From assembly GCA_005779395.1 (NCBI GenBank), contig SXJP01000017.1, positions 62,001 to 126,000 on the forward strand: 64,000 nucleotides of DNA, read 5' to 3'. The stretch comes from Actinomycetota bacterium. Lineage in GTDB: Bacteria; Actinomycetota; Acidimicrobiia; IMCC26256; PALSA-610. The first letter of the stretch is position 1, and each line of letters begins with the position of its first letter. The notes beneath the pieces are model-generated. The model saw nothing but the letters and a program-made list of their open reading frames with translations, did no database searches and was not told the DNA's origin. The position numbers were made by a program, and so were the translations under genes. Of the stretch, positions 25,246 to 33,659 are shown piece after piece.

Positions 25246-26037
25246 ATGACAGACCTCAGCGGCAAACGCGTTTTCGTTACAGGCGGATCAACCGGCATAG
25301 GTCTCGCAGTTGCTCTCGGCGCGGCTGAGCGCGGAGCTACGGTCGCGATCTGCGCGCGGCGACCGGACAAGCTCTCCGAGGTGCTCGCCGAACTCAGAGA
25401 AATTTCGCCAGACTCGCGCTCCTACGTAGTCGACCTCGCCGACTTCAACCACCTAGAAAAGTTCGCTCTCGGCGTCGACAATGATCTTGGCGGAATCGAC
25501 GTTCTCATCAACAACGCCGGAACCCCGAAACGCCGAACCGTTATGAACTTGACGACGGAAACTGTCGAGGCTGTGATGAGCTTGAACTACGCGTCGCCAG
25601 TCCGCTTGATGCACGCGCTGCTTCCGAGGTTCATCGATCGCGGCGCAGACATCATCAACATCAGTTCCGTAGCTGCCCGCCTGTCACCGCCAGCCGAAGC
25701 GGTGTACGCGGCTAGCAATGCGGCGCTTACTGCGTGGTCTGAATCCATGCGAGTCGATCTTGGTATCGCCAGCCACGATGTGCGCGTTCATGTCGTGAAC
25801 CCCGGCGTATTCGACACCGAACCGTTCAACCTGCCGGACAACGATCCGTTCACCTCCCCCATCGAGAAGGCCCCAGTATCAGAGATTGTGGGACCAATAC
25901 TCGACCTCATCGGTAACGACAAGTTCGAGATTTACGTTCCCTCATGGTTCGAGGACGTAGTCGCTAAGAAGTTTCCTGACACAACAGCGTTTCTTGCTGG
26001 CAGCATCAGTTGGGCTCGCGGCCAAGCTTCTGCCTAA
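25246..26037 (+). CDS. SDR paralogue with the catalytic lysine replaced by asparagine
   Basis: 263 residues from the ATG at 25246; an ATG at 25234 would add four residues. TGGSTGIG at 12-19 and NNAG at 89-92 are intact, and so is the serine region NISS. The active site reads YAASN: Tyr154 is present but the residue that should be lysine (158) is asparagine. It is a paralogue of the SDR at 22716, which keeps YCASK. Without this lysine the normal proton relay and cofactor contact are impaired, so it may be inactive, have altered chemistry, or be a partner subunit. Convergent with the aldolase gene, with 20 bp between stops. Confidence 0.8.
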   Translation: MTDLSGKRVFVTGGSTGIGLAVALGAAERGATVAICARRPDKLSEVLAELREISPDSRSYVVDLADFNHLEKFALGVDNDLGGIDVLINNAGTPKRRTVMNLTTETVEAVMSLNYASPVRLMHALLPRFIDRGADIINISSVAARLSPPAEAVYAASNAALTAWSESMRVDLGIASHDVRVHVVNPGVFDTEPFNLPDNDPFTSPIEKAPVSEIVGPILDLIGNDKFEIYVPSWFEDVVAKKFPDTTAFLAGSISWARGQASA

Positions 26038-26057
26038 CGCACGCAGGCGACTAGTGC

Positions 26058-26822
26058 CTACTCAAAAAGGTCAGGTTGCTCGCGAGTTATCGCTTCATAA
26101 AGTGGTTGAAAAGAGATATAACAGGCGATTGGCGAACCGACTTGGCTATGGGTGAGCGTCGCGACATCGTGGCCGATCTTGATCGGATTGCCTGCGGCTT
26201 CTGCGAGTAGTTGGGCCTGACAAGTTCGTTCCATCGTTATGAACGACCAGCACGCTTCATCGACAGAAAAACCCGTGGTCAAGAGGCCGTGATTCTGAAG
26301 TATCGCGGCTTTCTTGTTGCCGAGCGCTTCGCCGATCCGCTTGCCTTCGGAAGTGTCGTTCACAACGCCGGTGTAATCGCGAAACACGACGTGATCGCCG
26401 TAGAACGCACACGCATCTTGAGTGAGCGGATCTAGATCGCGACCGAGCGACGAGAACGCCTTGCCGTAAAGCGAGTGTGAGTGAGCAGCAGCAATGATGT
26501 CTGGCCGTGCAGCATGGACCTGACTATGAATAGCGAAAGCAGCGCGGTTCACGAGAGCATCGCCATGTGTGAGATTGCCGTCGTGATCTAGACGAACGAG
26601 GTCGCTAACACGAATGTGTTTGAAGTTCATGCCGAACGGATTGACCCAAAACTGGTCAAGATACTCCGGGTCGCGCACCGTTATGTGACCGGCGATTCCC
26701 TCGTCGAAACCAAACTTTCCGAAAAGCCGAAACGCTGCAGCTAGCCGTTGCAAACGGTGCCGCCGGGTTTCCTCAAATGTCGCGAATGTCGGAAGGTATG
26801 AGGTGTCGATCATGGCTGTCAT
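26058..26822 (-). CDS. Class II aldolase/adducin family protein
   Basis: 254 residues (start at 26822, or an ATG at 26813). GIAGHITVRDPE, WVNPFG and the zinc histidines in AAHSHSLYGKAFSSLG followed by the late LQNHGLLTTG are the family's conserved blocks. Bacterial members cleave phosphorylated sugars, but a large group without phosphate contacts (this type) acts on unknown hydroxy acids or decarboxylates. It is a single gene between the SDR and aldehyde dehydrogenase genes. Confidence 0.82.
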   Translation of the reverse strand: MTAMIDTSYLPTFATFEETRRHRLQRLAAAFRLFGKFGFDEGIAGHITVRDPEYLDQFWVNPFGMNFKHIRVSDLVRLDHDGNLTHGDALVNRAAFAIHSQVHAARPDIIAAAHSHSLYGKAFSSLGRDLDPLTQDACAFYGDHVVFRDYTGVVNDTSEGKRIGEALGNKKAAILQNHGLLTTGFSVDEACWSFITMERTCQAQLLAEAAGNPIKIGHDVATLTHSQVGSPIACYISFQPLYEAITREQPDLFE

Positions 26823-26879
26823 GGCGATTAGGCTAACGCTGCTCTAGCGGTGACTCGCTACTGCATCGCCCCAATTCGA

Positions 26880-28337
26880 TCAGACAGGTAAGCCGAGGGT
26901 CTTGGTTTCGAGATACTCCTCGAATCCAGCAACGCCATGCTCGCGACCCGTCCCACTCTCCTTGAATCCGCCAAACGGCGAGTCAGGCGCAAACCACTGG
27001 GCGCCATTTACGGACATGGTGCCTGTGCGCACTCTCCGTGCAACCGACATCGCCCTGTCAAGCGACGCTGACACGACGGCACCCGACAACCCGTATCGGC
27101 TGTTGTTTGCTATCGCTACGGCATCGTCGTCATCTTCATAAGGAATGACTGCCAGGACAGGACCGAATATTTCTTCCTGCGCGATCGTGGAGTCCGGATC
27201 TACATCGACGAACAGTGTTGGTTGCACCCAGTACCCACTATCGAATTGGGTTGCCGTTCCCCCGCCGACAACGCAACGCGCCCCTTCGGCTTTGCCCTTC
27301 TCTATGTACCCAAGCACGCGCTCGCGCTGCTTCGCGTTGATCAGCGGTCCGGCCATGTTTGACGCATCTGCCGGGTCGCCATAAGGGAAATTCTCGAAGG
27401 ATTGCTTTACGATCGCGACTCCTTCTTCGTAACGCGATCGCGGCAACAGCAGTCGTGTTGTAATCGCACATCCCTGCCCACTGTGCATACAAACCATGCT
27501 CGCACTTGCTAGCGCGGCTTCGAAGTTCGCGTCGTCGAGAATGATGTTCGCGCTCTTACCGCCGAGTTCGAGGAATACGCGCTTGAGGTTTCCAGCACTG
27601 CGCTCTGTAATGCGCTTGCCGATCGCGGACGAACCCGTGAAGCTGATCATGTCAACGAGGTCGTGCCCTGTCAGGACTTCGGGAGTCTCGGCAGGGTCGC
27701 TCGCAGTGACGACGTTGAAGACGCCCGCGGGCATGTCGGTCTGCTCTGCGACGAGACGTCCGATCCACGTTGCGCTGAACGGCGTGTCGGGGGCTGGCTT
27801 CAACACGACTGTGCAACCGGCGGCCAATGCGGGAATGACTTTGGAAAGATTGAGCATGAACGGGAAGTTCCACGGAGTTATTGCTCCCACGACTCCGATC
27901 GGTTCCTTGATAACCATTCGGTTACTCGTAATTCCGAAGAACTCATGCACGCCGAGTTCCTCTTCCCACTTGTAGCTGTCGATTATGTCGATATCCCACA
28001 ACATGTCGTCGATACACGAGTCCATCTGGATCGCGTAGGTGAGAGCAGCTGGAGTGCCGACCTCCGCGATGATTTGCGGGCGGAGTTCTTCGCGGGACTT
28101 GTCGAGCGCATCGTGCAACTGGCGAAGGCACCGTGAACGCAATTCCCTGTTCATAGCCCAATCTGACTCGTCGAATGCGCGACGTGCTGCAAGAATCGCA
28201 CGCTCCATATCGTCCGCAGACGCATCGGCAACTAGGCCAATGACTTCTTCTGTCGCCGGGTTCACATTTGCGTAGGTGCGCTGATTCTCTGCATCTACAA
28301 GCTTTCCGTCGATAAGCATTCGTGACTCAAAGTCCAT
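26880..28337 (-). CDS. NAD(P)-dependent aldehyde dehydrogenase
   Basis: 485 residues from the ATG at 28337 (MDFESRMLIDGKLVDA). A longer open frame to 28601 would overlap the divergent phosphatase gene and is rejected. Conserved sites are PWNFPFML, FTGSSAIGKRI, ELGGKSANI (catalytic glutamate) and HSGQGCAITTR (catalytic cysteine), then EEIFGPVLAVIPY. It oxidises an aldehyde to the acid. It is divergent from the Ppx/GppA gene with a 48-bp gap. It is distantly related to the aldehyde dehydrogenase at 60997. Confidence 0.9.
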   Translation of the reverse strand: MDFESRMLIDGKLVDAENQRTYANVNPATEEVIGLVADASADDMERAILAARRAFDESDWAMNRELRSRCLRQLHDALDKSREELRPQIIAEVGTPAALTYAIQMDSCIDDMLWDIDIIDSYKWEEELGVHEFFGITSNRMVIKEPIGVVGAITPWNFPFMLNLSKVIPALAAGCTVVLKPAPDTPFSATWIGRLVAEQTDMPAGVFNVVTASDPAETPEVLTGHDLVDMISFTGSSAIGKRITERSAGNLKRVFLELGGKSANIILDDANFEAALASASMVCMHSGQGCAITTRLLLPRSRYEEGVAIVKQSFENFPYGDPADASNMAGPLINAKQRERVLGYIEKGKAEGARCVVGGGTATQFDSGYWVQPTLFVDVDPDSTIAQEEIFGPVLAVIPYEDDDDAVAIANNSRYGLSGAVVSASLDRAMSVARRVRTGTMSVNGAQWFAPDSPFGGFKESGTGREHGVAGFEEYLETKTLGLPV

Positions 28338-28385
28338 CGTGTCTCCGTGTGTGCAACCAGTAGGGGGCTCCGAGCGTATCGTCAT

Positions 28386-29942
28386 ATGTCGATGCGTGTC
28401 GCCGTCCTCGACCTTGGCTCGAACTCGTTCCATCTGCTTGTCGCCGATGTCCACCCCGATCGGACATTCACGACGGTTACACGCGAAAAAGAAATGCTCA
28501 GACTCGGCGACGAAGTTGGCCAATTTCGGTGCATTCGAGCCGCCGCCGCCGACCGAGCGGTGGCTTCTCTCCGACGACTGCATGAACTCGCGCTCGCTCA
28601 TGGGGCTACTGAGGTTTACGCCGTAGCTACCGCCGCAATTCGGAGGGCGGCCAACGGCAGCGCACTAGTCGACAGGTTCGAAGCTGAAGCCGGAGTGACT
28701 GTGCGAGTGATCGATGGTCTAGAGGAAGCCGAACTGATCTTCGAGGCAATCCGTGCCAGCGTCGTATTGGATCCCGGACCGGCAGTGTTCATCGACATCG
28801 GAGGCGGGAGCCTCGAGATTGGAGTCGGCAATCGTGACGGGATGCTCGACGGAGCGAGCGTTGCTCTAGGCGTCGGCTTGCTCCGGGCCAAGTTCGTCTC
28901 TCACGATCCGCCGCACGTCGATGAACTACAGAGGCTCAATGAGCAAGTCAGTGATGTTCTCTTACCTGTCATTCAGCGGCTAGGAGTGCACAATCCGACG
29001 ATGCTCGTAGGCAGCAGCGGCACTATTGGTGACCTCGCTGCCATGACATTGGCACACGCAAAGATCGCGCAGCCGCGAAATCTCAACCACGTGACGATCA
29101 GGCGCAGCGATTTTGAAGAGATGCATCAACGCTTGCTGACGATGACTTCAAGCGAGCGCAAGGGGCTAGTTGGGCTCGACACGAAGCGATCTGACCTCAT
29201 CGCCGTCGGATCTGTAGTGCTAGATGTTGCTTTCGATATTCTCGGCTTCGAGTCCTTGACTTTTTCTGATTGGGCATTGAGGGAAGGGATTCTGCTTCAA
29301 GCAGTGGCGCGTTCTGATCCGAGCCAGTTCGCGGATGACGTCACAACTATTCGCGAAGCTTCCGTCAGTGCACTAGCGCGCAAATGTAACAGTCGCAAAA
29401 GCCATTGCGAACACGTACGCGACCTGTCGTTGCAATTGTTCGACGGTCTGAAGGAACTCCACGGTCTTGGCGACGCAGACCGGGCGATGCTCGCGTACGC
29501 AGTTTTGTTACACGACATCGGTCACCATGTCTCGCACTACAGGCACCATGAACATGCGGCGTATCTCGTCGCTAACAGCGCGATGCGCGGCTTCGACCAA
29601 TCCGAATTGCAGTTTCTGACGGCGCTTGTCCGGCACCACCGCAAGGGGGACGTAAAGGCAGCCGAACAGCACATTTCGGCGCTTTCTGCCGATGATCGCA
29701 AGCGTTGCCGCAAGCTCGCCGCATTGCTTCGGGTTGCCGACGGTCTAGACCGCGGTCATCGCCAACGGATTACGCGTCTACGAGCAGTCGATAATGGCGA
29801 CATCGTCACGCTTCACCTCGCTACGAGCGCAGATCCCGAGCTTGAGATCTGGGGTTGCCGAAGACGGTCGGAACTTTTCGAATCGGTGTTCGGCAGAACT
29901 TTGCACTTCAGTCTGCACGACAGCTCAGGCGAAATCGACTAA
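28386..29942 (+). CDS. Ppx/GppA exopolyphosphatase family phosphatase with C-terminal HD domain
   Basis: 518 residues from the ATG at 28386 (MSMRVAVLDLGSNSFH); the ATG at 28347 would extend into the divergent promoter. The actin-like ATPase fold shows DLGSNSFHLLV, ATAAIRRA, DIGGGSLEIG and GSSGTIGDLA. The C-terminal third (about 330-500) is an HD-type domain with HDIGHHVSHYRHHEHA and HHRKGD. Full-length Ppx and GppA enzymes, which degrade polyphosphate or pppGpp, have this layout. Its last 18 bp overlap the convergent OB-fold gene. Confidence 0.88.
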   Translation: MSMRVAVLDLGSNSFHLLVADVHPDRTFTTVTREKEMLRLGDEVGQFRCIRAAAADRAVASLRRLHELALAHGATEVYAVATAAIRRAANGSALVDRFEAEAGVTVRVIDGLEEAELIFEAIRASVVLDPGPAVFIDIGGGSLEIGVGNRDGMLDGASVALGVGLLRAKFVSHDPPHVDELQRLNEQVSDVLLPVIQRLGVHNPTMLVGSSGTIGDLAAMTLAHAKIAQPRNLNHVTIRRSDFEEMHQRLLTMTSSERKGLVGLDTKRSDLIAVGSVVLDVAFDILGFESLTFSDWALREGILLQAVARSDPSQFADDVTTIREASVSALARKCNSRKSHCEHVRDLSLQLFDGLKELHGLGDADRAMLAYAVLLHDIGHHVSHYRHHEHAAYLVANSAMRGFDQSELQFLTALVRHHRKGDVKAAEQHISALSADDRKRCRKLAALLRVADGLDRGHRQRITRLRAVDNGDIVTLHLATSADPELEIWGCRRRSELFESVFGRTLHFSLHDSSGEID

Positions 29943-30344
29943 ACCGATTCCTTCGCCTACCGACCTGAATGTGGCCCGGACCTGCATCCCTATTGCGACC
30001 TGTGCCGGGTCGGCGCCAGGCATAGATGCCACAAGACGCGCCCCGGTCTCTTCGAGATCAACCGCTGCCACCACGAACGGGAGACGCTCACGAAACGGTG
30101 GCACACCGTTCTGCCGTATCACCGTGAACGAATAGACAGTTCCGACTCCACTCGCCGTCACCCACTTGACCTCGGTAGATCCGCAGTGGCTACATAAGTA
30201 TCTTGGGTAGTGCTGATGCAGCCCGCACTCATCACAGCGTTGTATCCGGAGTTCTCCCCGACTCGCACCCTCGAAGAACTCTCGGTCCTCGTCTGTAGGA
30301 ACTGGCACTACCCACGGCGGGTTCTCGTTCCAGTTGCCACTCAT
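29925..30344 (-). CDS. OB-fold zinc-ribbon protein (DUF35), second copy
   Basis: 139 residues from the ATG at 30344, which overlaps the thiolase stop (ATGA); an ATG at 30389 would need a 49-bp overlap. The zinc ribbon has CDECG and CSHCG pairs, followed by the OB strands VGTVYSFTVIRQNGVPPF and VRATFRSVGEG. It is the natural partner of the thiolase-fold protein upstream. The arrangement repeats that at 9996-11648, though the pairs are diverged. The 3' end overlaps the convergent Ppx gene by 18 bp. Confidence 0.85.
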   Translation of the reverse strand: MSGNWNENPPWVVPVPTDEDREFFEGASRGELRIQRCDECGLHQHYPRYLCSHCGSTEVKWVTASGVGTVYSFTVIRQNGVPPFRERLPFVVAAVDLEETGARLVASMPGADPAQVAIGMQVRATFRSVGEGIGLVDFA

Positions 30345-31510
30345 CGGCTCTGCGTCCCTAGTACCACTGTGCCCTGGGTGCTCAGCCATCCCCCACTCCC
30401 GTTACAGACAGCGGTCTCTGCTCCTTGCACTTGCGACTCACCCGCATCGTTGCGCAGTTGCCGAGTGGCCTCAGCAAGCAAGAACAGGCCCCGCATTCCC
30501 GGGTGGGTGCAAGACAAGCCGCCGCCATCTGGGTTGGTAGGTAGCGCGCCTCCAAGCCGAAGATTGCCTTCCGCCACGAATGGCCCGCCTTCGCCCTTCG
30601 GGGCAAAACCGAGGTCCTCAAGAGTCACTAGGACGGTGTACGTGAAACTGTCGTAGCTACAAAACACGTCAACATCGGAAGGAACAATCCCAGCCGTTTC
30701 GAACGCCCGTTTGCCAGCGATAACAGCCGCCGTCGTTGTCATGTCGCTCATGCCTTGCACTGAGTGATGAGTCGTGCCGCCAGATCCCCCTCGTACATAT
30801 ACGGGCTTTGTGCTCCAACGCAGTCCAGCCGCAATGTGTTCGGCTGCAAGAATCACGCATACACCACCATCTGAAATGACACAGCAATCGAGTTTGTGGA
30901 GCGGATCGGCGACGAGTCGACTCTCGAGTACATCGTCGACAGTGAGCGGCGTGCGGTACATGGCATTCGTGTTTCGCGAAGCGTGCTCGCGCATCTGCAC
31001 AGCGATCGAAGCAAGCTGATCCGGCGTAGTGCCGTATTCGTGCATGTGTCGATTCGCAGCCATGGCGTACGCGCCCACAAGGGTGAGTCCTGTCGGGAAC
31101 TCGTACTTCATTGGGCCGGGTGGCTGCATACCTCTTTGGCCACCACCGCCTCCAGTACCTAGCGTTCGGCCGCTCGCAGAGAGCAGGTTGCTGCCATAAC
31201 AAATCGCTACGACGTCGACATCGCCTGCCTCGATTGCCCGATAGGCGTGCTGGGCATGAAACTCGAAACTTGATCCGCCGCAACTAGTCGAATCGAGCCA
31301 CGCTGGACGGATCCCGAGGTACTCAGCTACCGCAACCTCGTGCATTCCGCTGTGACCCGCCGAAGCTAGACCGTCGACCTGATCCTTCCGCAAGCCGGCA
31401 TCTGCTAGCGCTCTTGTGAATCCCTGAGCGATTAGGGCGTTCGGCTGGAGGCCCGTCGCGTAGGGTCCGTCGGCGTGACCGACACCAACGACACAGACGT
31501 TTCGTTTCAT
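30341..31510 (-). CDS. Thiolase-fold lipid-transfer protein (SCP-x thiolase-like), Cys present
   Basis: 389 residues. KRNVCVVGVGHADGPY opens the thiolase fold; STSCGGSSFEFH at 74-85 carries a cysteine (Cys77) at the thiolase nucleophile position, unlike the paralogue at 10443, which has tryptophan there. The C-terminal NPDGGGLSCTHPGMRG matches the catalytic His/Cys loop region. A real thiolytic cleavage of a 3-ketoacyl-CoA is therefore possible. It is coupled to the DUF35 gene. Divergent from the thiamine-diphosphate-like gene at 31570. Confidence 0.83.
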   Translation of the reverse strand: MKRNVCVVGVGHADGPYATGLQPNALIAQGFTRALADAGLRKDQVDGLASAGHSGMHEVAVAEYLGIRPAWLDSTSCGGSSFEFHAQHAYRAIEAGDVDVVAICYGSNLLSASGRTLGTGGGGGQRGMQPPGPMKYEFPTGLTLVGAYAMAANRHMHEYGTTPDQLASIAVQMREHASRNTNAMYRTPLTVDDVLESRLVADPLHKLDCCVISDGGVCVILAAEHIAAGLRWSTKPVYVRGGSGGTTHHSVQGMSDMTTTAAVIAGKRAFETAGIVPSDVDVFCSYDSFTYTVLVTLEDLGFAPKGEGGPFVAEGNLRLGGALPTNPDGGGLSCTHPGMRGLFLLAEATRQLRNDAGESQVQGAETAVCNGSGGWLSTQGTVVLGTQSR

Positions 31511-31569
31511 CGGAATGCGAAACTATGCGATGAGCACGCGACGTTTAGCCGTTTCGTAGAGTTCCGGTG

Positions 31570-32754
31570 ATGAAGACCGCAACCGATCTCATCGATGAGA
31601 TTCTCGTCGCCCATGGTTGCAAACGCGTCTTCGGAGATCCCTTCGGCCGCCTAGAACACATCTCTCTTGGGGAACCGACGCTCGCTTCGGTCCTCGCAGA
31701 CGCTGATGGGCGACTCAATCGAGTAGGCGTTGCCTTTGATGCCACACATCGCGAACTTCGGATCTCGTCCCTCGTCGGGGGCCTGGAGGTCGCTACCACT
31801 GCCTGCGAATCGCCTGCGCACATACTTCGAGTCATCGACGAGGCAGCACGCGATGTATCGCGGCAACATCGCACACACATCATCCATCTCGATTTCGATC
31901 TCGATATGCCCGTCAGCTCCCGAGCTCGACCGACAGGGCCACGCGCTTACGTGCCGTTCGCAGGCGCGATTGTTGCTGACACTGAACGTGTCGCCGTACT
32001 CGCTGGGCCTTACGTCACGCGTCGGGCCGCAGCCGAGAGCATCCGATCCTTCGCTGCTTATACGAACGTCGGCGTCGCGAATACCTGGGGGGCGAAAGGA
32101 CTATTTGCGTGGGACAGCGAGTACCACATGGGGACTGTCGGCTTGCAGGCCCGCGATTTTGAGTTGTCTTTTGGCGCCTGCGACGTCGTCATAGCGACAG
32201 GCATAGACCGCAACGAGTCGAGACCAGCCATGCCAGCCGGAGTGCGGGTCACACATGTCGACCCACAACAATTGGAGTACCTATCGGTCCATGTAGCGCG
32301 CAGGGAATCCGTCGCAACAACACCATTGTTCGACGCAATCTCAAAGATCGCTCAACCGGGTTACAGCGATGAACGATTCCCGTTCCACCCTGCTCGAATA
32401 GTTGCTCGACTCCGAGAGCAACTACCGGTCGGCGGATTGCTCGCTGCTGACCCCGGGACCGTCGGGCTTTGGATTGCACGTACGTTCCCGACGACCGAAC
32501 TCGGGAGCATCGTCGTGCCAGCGACAGGCGGACCGGGAATTGCTGCAGCAATCGCGTTGTGCGCAGCGCTCGACGGTCGTCAAACAATTGCCGCCATATC
32601 CGAACGATCGGATTTGCACAAGGAGGTCGTCGAATTCGCGAGACACAGTGCGCTGATTATCCACGAGTCAGTTTGGGACGAATCTGATACTCCGGCAGAC
32701 TGGTCTCTCGAGACCGGCCTCGTCGACGTCGCTGGCCCGCTAGTCGCCTTTTAG
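31570..32754 (+). CDS. Degenerate thiamine-diphosphate-enzyme-like protein
   Basis: 394 residues from the ATG at 31570 (a GTG directly before it is also possible). The N-terminus LIDEILVAHGCKRVFGDPFGRLEHI resembles the pyrimidine-binding domain of acetolactate-synthase-type enzymes. A middle domain follows (about 115-245), then a shortened third domain with VPATGGPGIAAAIALCAALDGRQTI. Family members are about 550 residues; here the GDG...N cofactor motif expected after that helix is replaced by ISERSD, and the catalytic glutamate of the first domain is not evident. It therefore probably does not bind thiamine diphosphate in the usual way. Its last 15 bp overlap the convergent zinc-ribbon gene. 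Function unknown. Confidence 0.6.
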   Translation: MKTATDLIDEILVAHGCKRVFGDPFGRLEHISLGEPTLASVLADADGRLNRVGVAFDATHRELRISSLVGGLEVATTACESPAHILRVIDEAARDVSRQHRTHIIHLDFDLDMPVSSRARPTGPRAYVPFAGAIVADTERVAVLAGPYVTRRAAAESIRSFAAYTNVGVANTWGAKGLFAWDSEYHMGTVGLQARDFELSFGACDVVIATGIDRNESRPAMPAGVRVTHVDPQQLEYLSVHVARRESVATTPLFDAISKIAQPGYSDERFPFHPARIVARLREQLPVGGLLAADPGTVGLWIARTFPTTELGSIVVPATGGPGIAAAIALCAALDGRQTIAAISERSDLHKEVVEFARHSALIIHESVWDESDTPADWSLETGLVDVAGPLVAF

Positions 32755-33630
32755 TTCGAACGATTCGCTCAGACGTCCGAGGCCAATTGCGCCTTGTGGA
32801 GTCCCGCCAGCATGCAACACATAGATGCGCGTCCCGACCATAACAACCCTTATCTTTGTGACTGCACGGTCGGAGCGCAGGTGCGCGTCGACTCCGCCGT
32901 AGCCGTGAAAACTGAAGAAATCAAGTTCTGTGACTGTCGCTTCTTCTGCGACGGCGTAGCTGTTCGCCAACTGCGCGAGGTTCGCGTTCGCGTCCTTGGT
33001 CGCGATGCTCCGACTTGGAACATCGAACCATCCGACACCAATCACTTGATTGCCAGTACGCGAATACGCGAATGACACATCGAGCGCTGTACCACTAAAG
33101 GTGATACTCCGGTTCATGTGTTGAGGAGGTCGCGGGAACTGCGCCGAATATCGGCCGTTCTCAGACACGAATTCGACTCCTACGCCGTCCTTTACGTAGC
33201 TAACCAATTCAGCCGGGATATCGCGCGCCGTTGCTTGTTGCCACGCAATCAGCACAGCACCGCCAACCAGGCAAGAGACCAACAACCCTTTAATTGGCAA
33301 GCGCCTACGCTTCGACCGAGTCGCCTTCGGCGTCCAAGAATCTTCAATGCTCGCTAGAGGTTCGTATCCATCGCGAACATTTATCGGAGCGCACGGCTCG
33401 AACGACGGCCGGTGCGGCATCTTTCGTCGCTCCATCGGTAGTGGTGCAGCCGGAGTCGCAGGTAGTCGCGCGGCAGCGAATGTCGTTCGTTTCGTAACCG
33501 CGCCAACACCGACAAGCGCTCGCGGCGCTACTTCGGCGAGGTCTGTGTCGCAGCGCGCACAACGATCCCACTCAGGTGGCATCAAATACGAACAACCAGG
33601 GCATAAGCGCATCTGACTGGTATTCGGCAT
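32740..33630 (-). CDS. Zinc-ribbon membrane protein of unknown function
   Basis: 296 residues. An N-terminal zinc ribbon has Cys10, Cys13, Cys24 and Cys27. A basic linker leads to one membrane helix at about 113-130 (LPIKGLLVSCLVGGAVLIAW). The C-terminal 160 residues form a soluble domain, presumably outside the cell, with GVGVEFVSENGRYSAQFP and a regular beta pattern. I do not recognise a named family for the C-terminal domain. Orientation would place the ribbon in the cytoplasm. Confidence 0.62.
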   Translation of the reverse strand: MPNTSQMRLCPGCSYLMPPEWDRCARCDTDLAEVAPRALVGVGAVTKRTTFAAARLPATPAAPLPMERRKMPHRPSFEPCAPINVRDGYEPLASIEDSWTPKATRSKRRRLPIKGLLVSCLVGGAVLIAWQQATARDIPAELVSYVKDGVGVEFVSENGRYSAQFPRPPQHMNRSITFSGTALDVSFAYSRTGNQVIGVGWFDVPSRSIATKDANANLAQLANSYAVAEEATVTELDFFSFHGYGGVDAHLRSDRAVTKIRVVMVGTRIYVLHAGGTPQGAIGLGRLSESFELKGD

Positions 33631-33659
33631 GAAATTGTCGAGTCTTTATTGCCGAATTC

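Noticed and set aside
28338..28601. Upstream extension of the aldehyde dehydrogenase by 88 codons
   Set aside because: It overlaps the divergent phosphatase gene and does not match the family N-terminus; the ATG at 28337 does.
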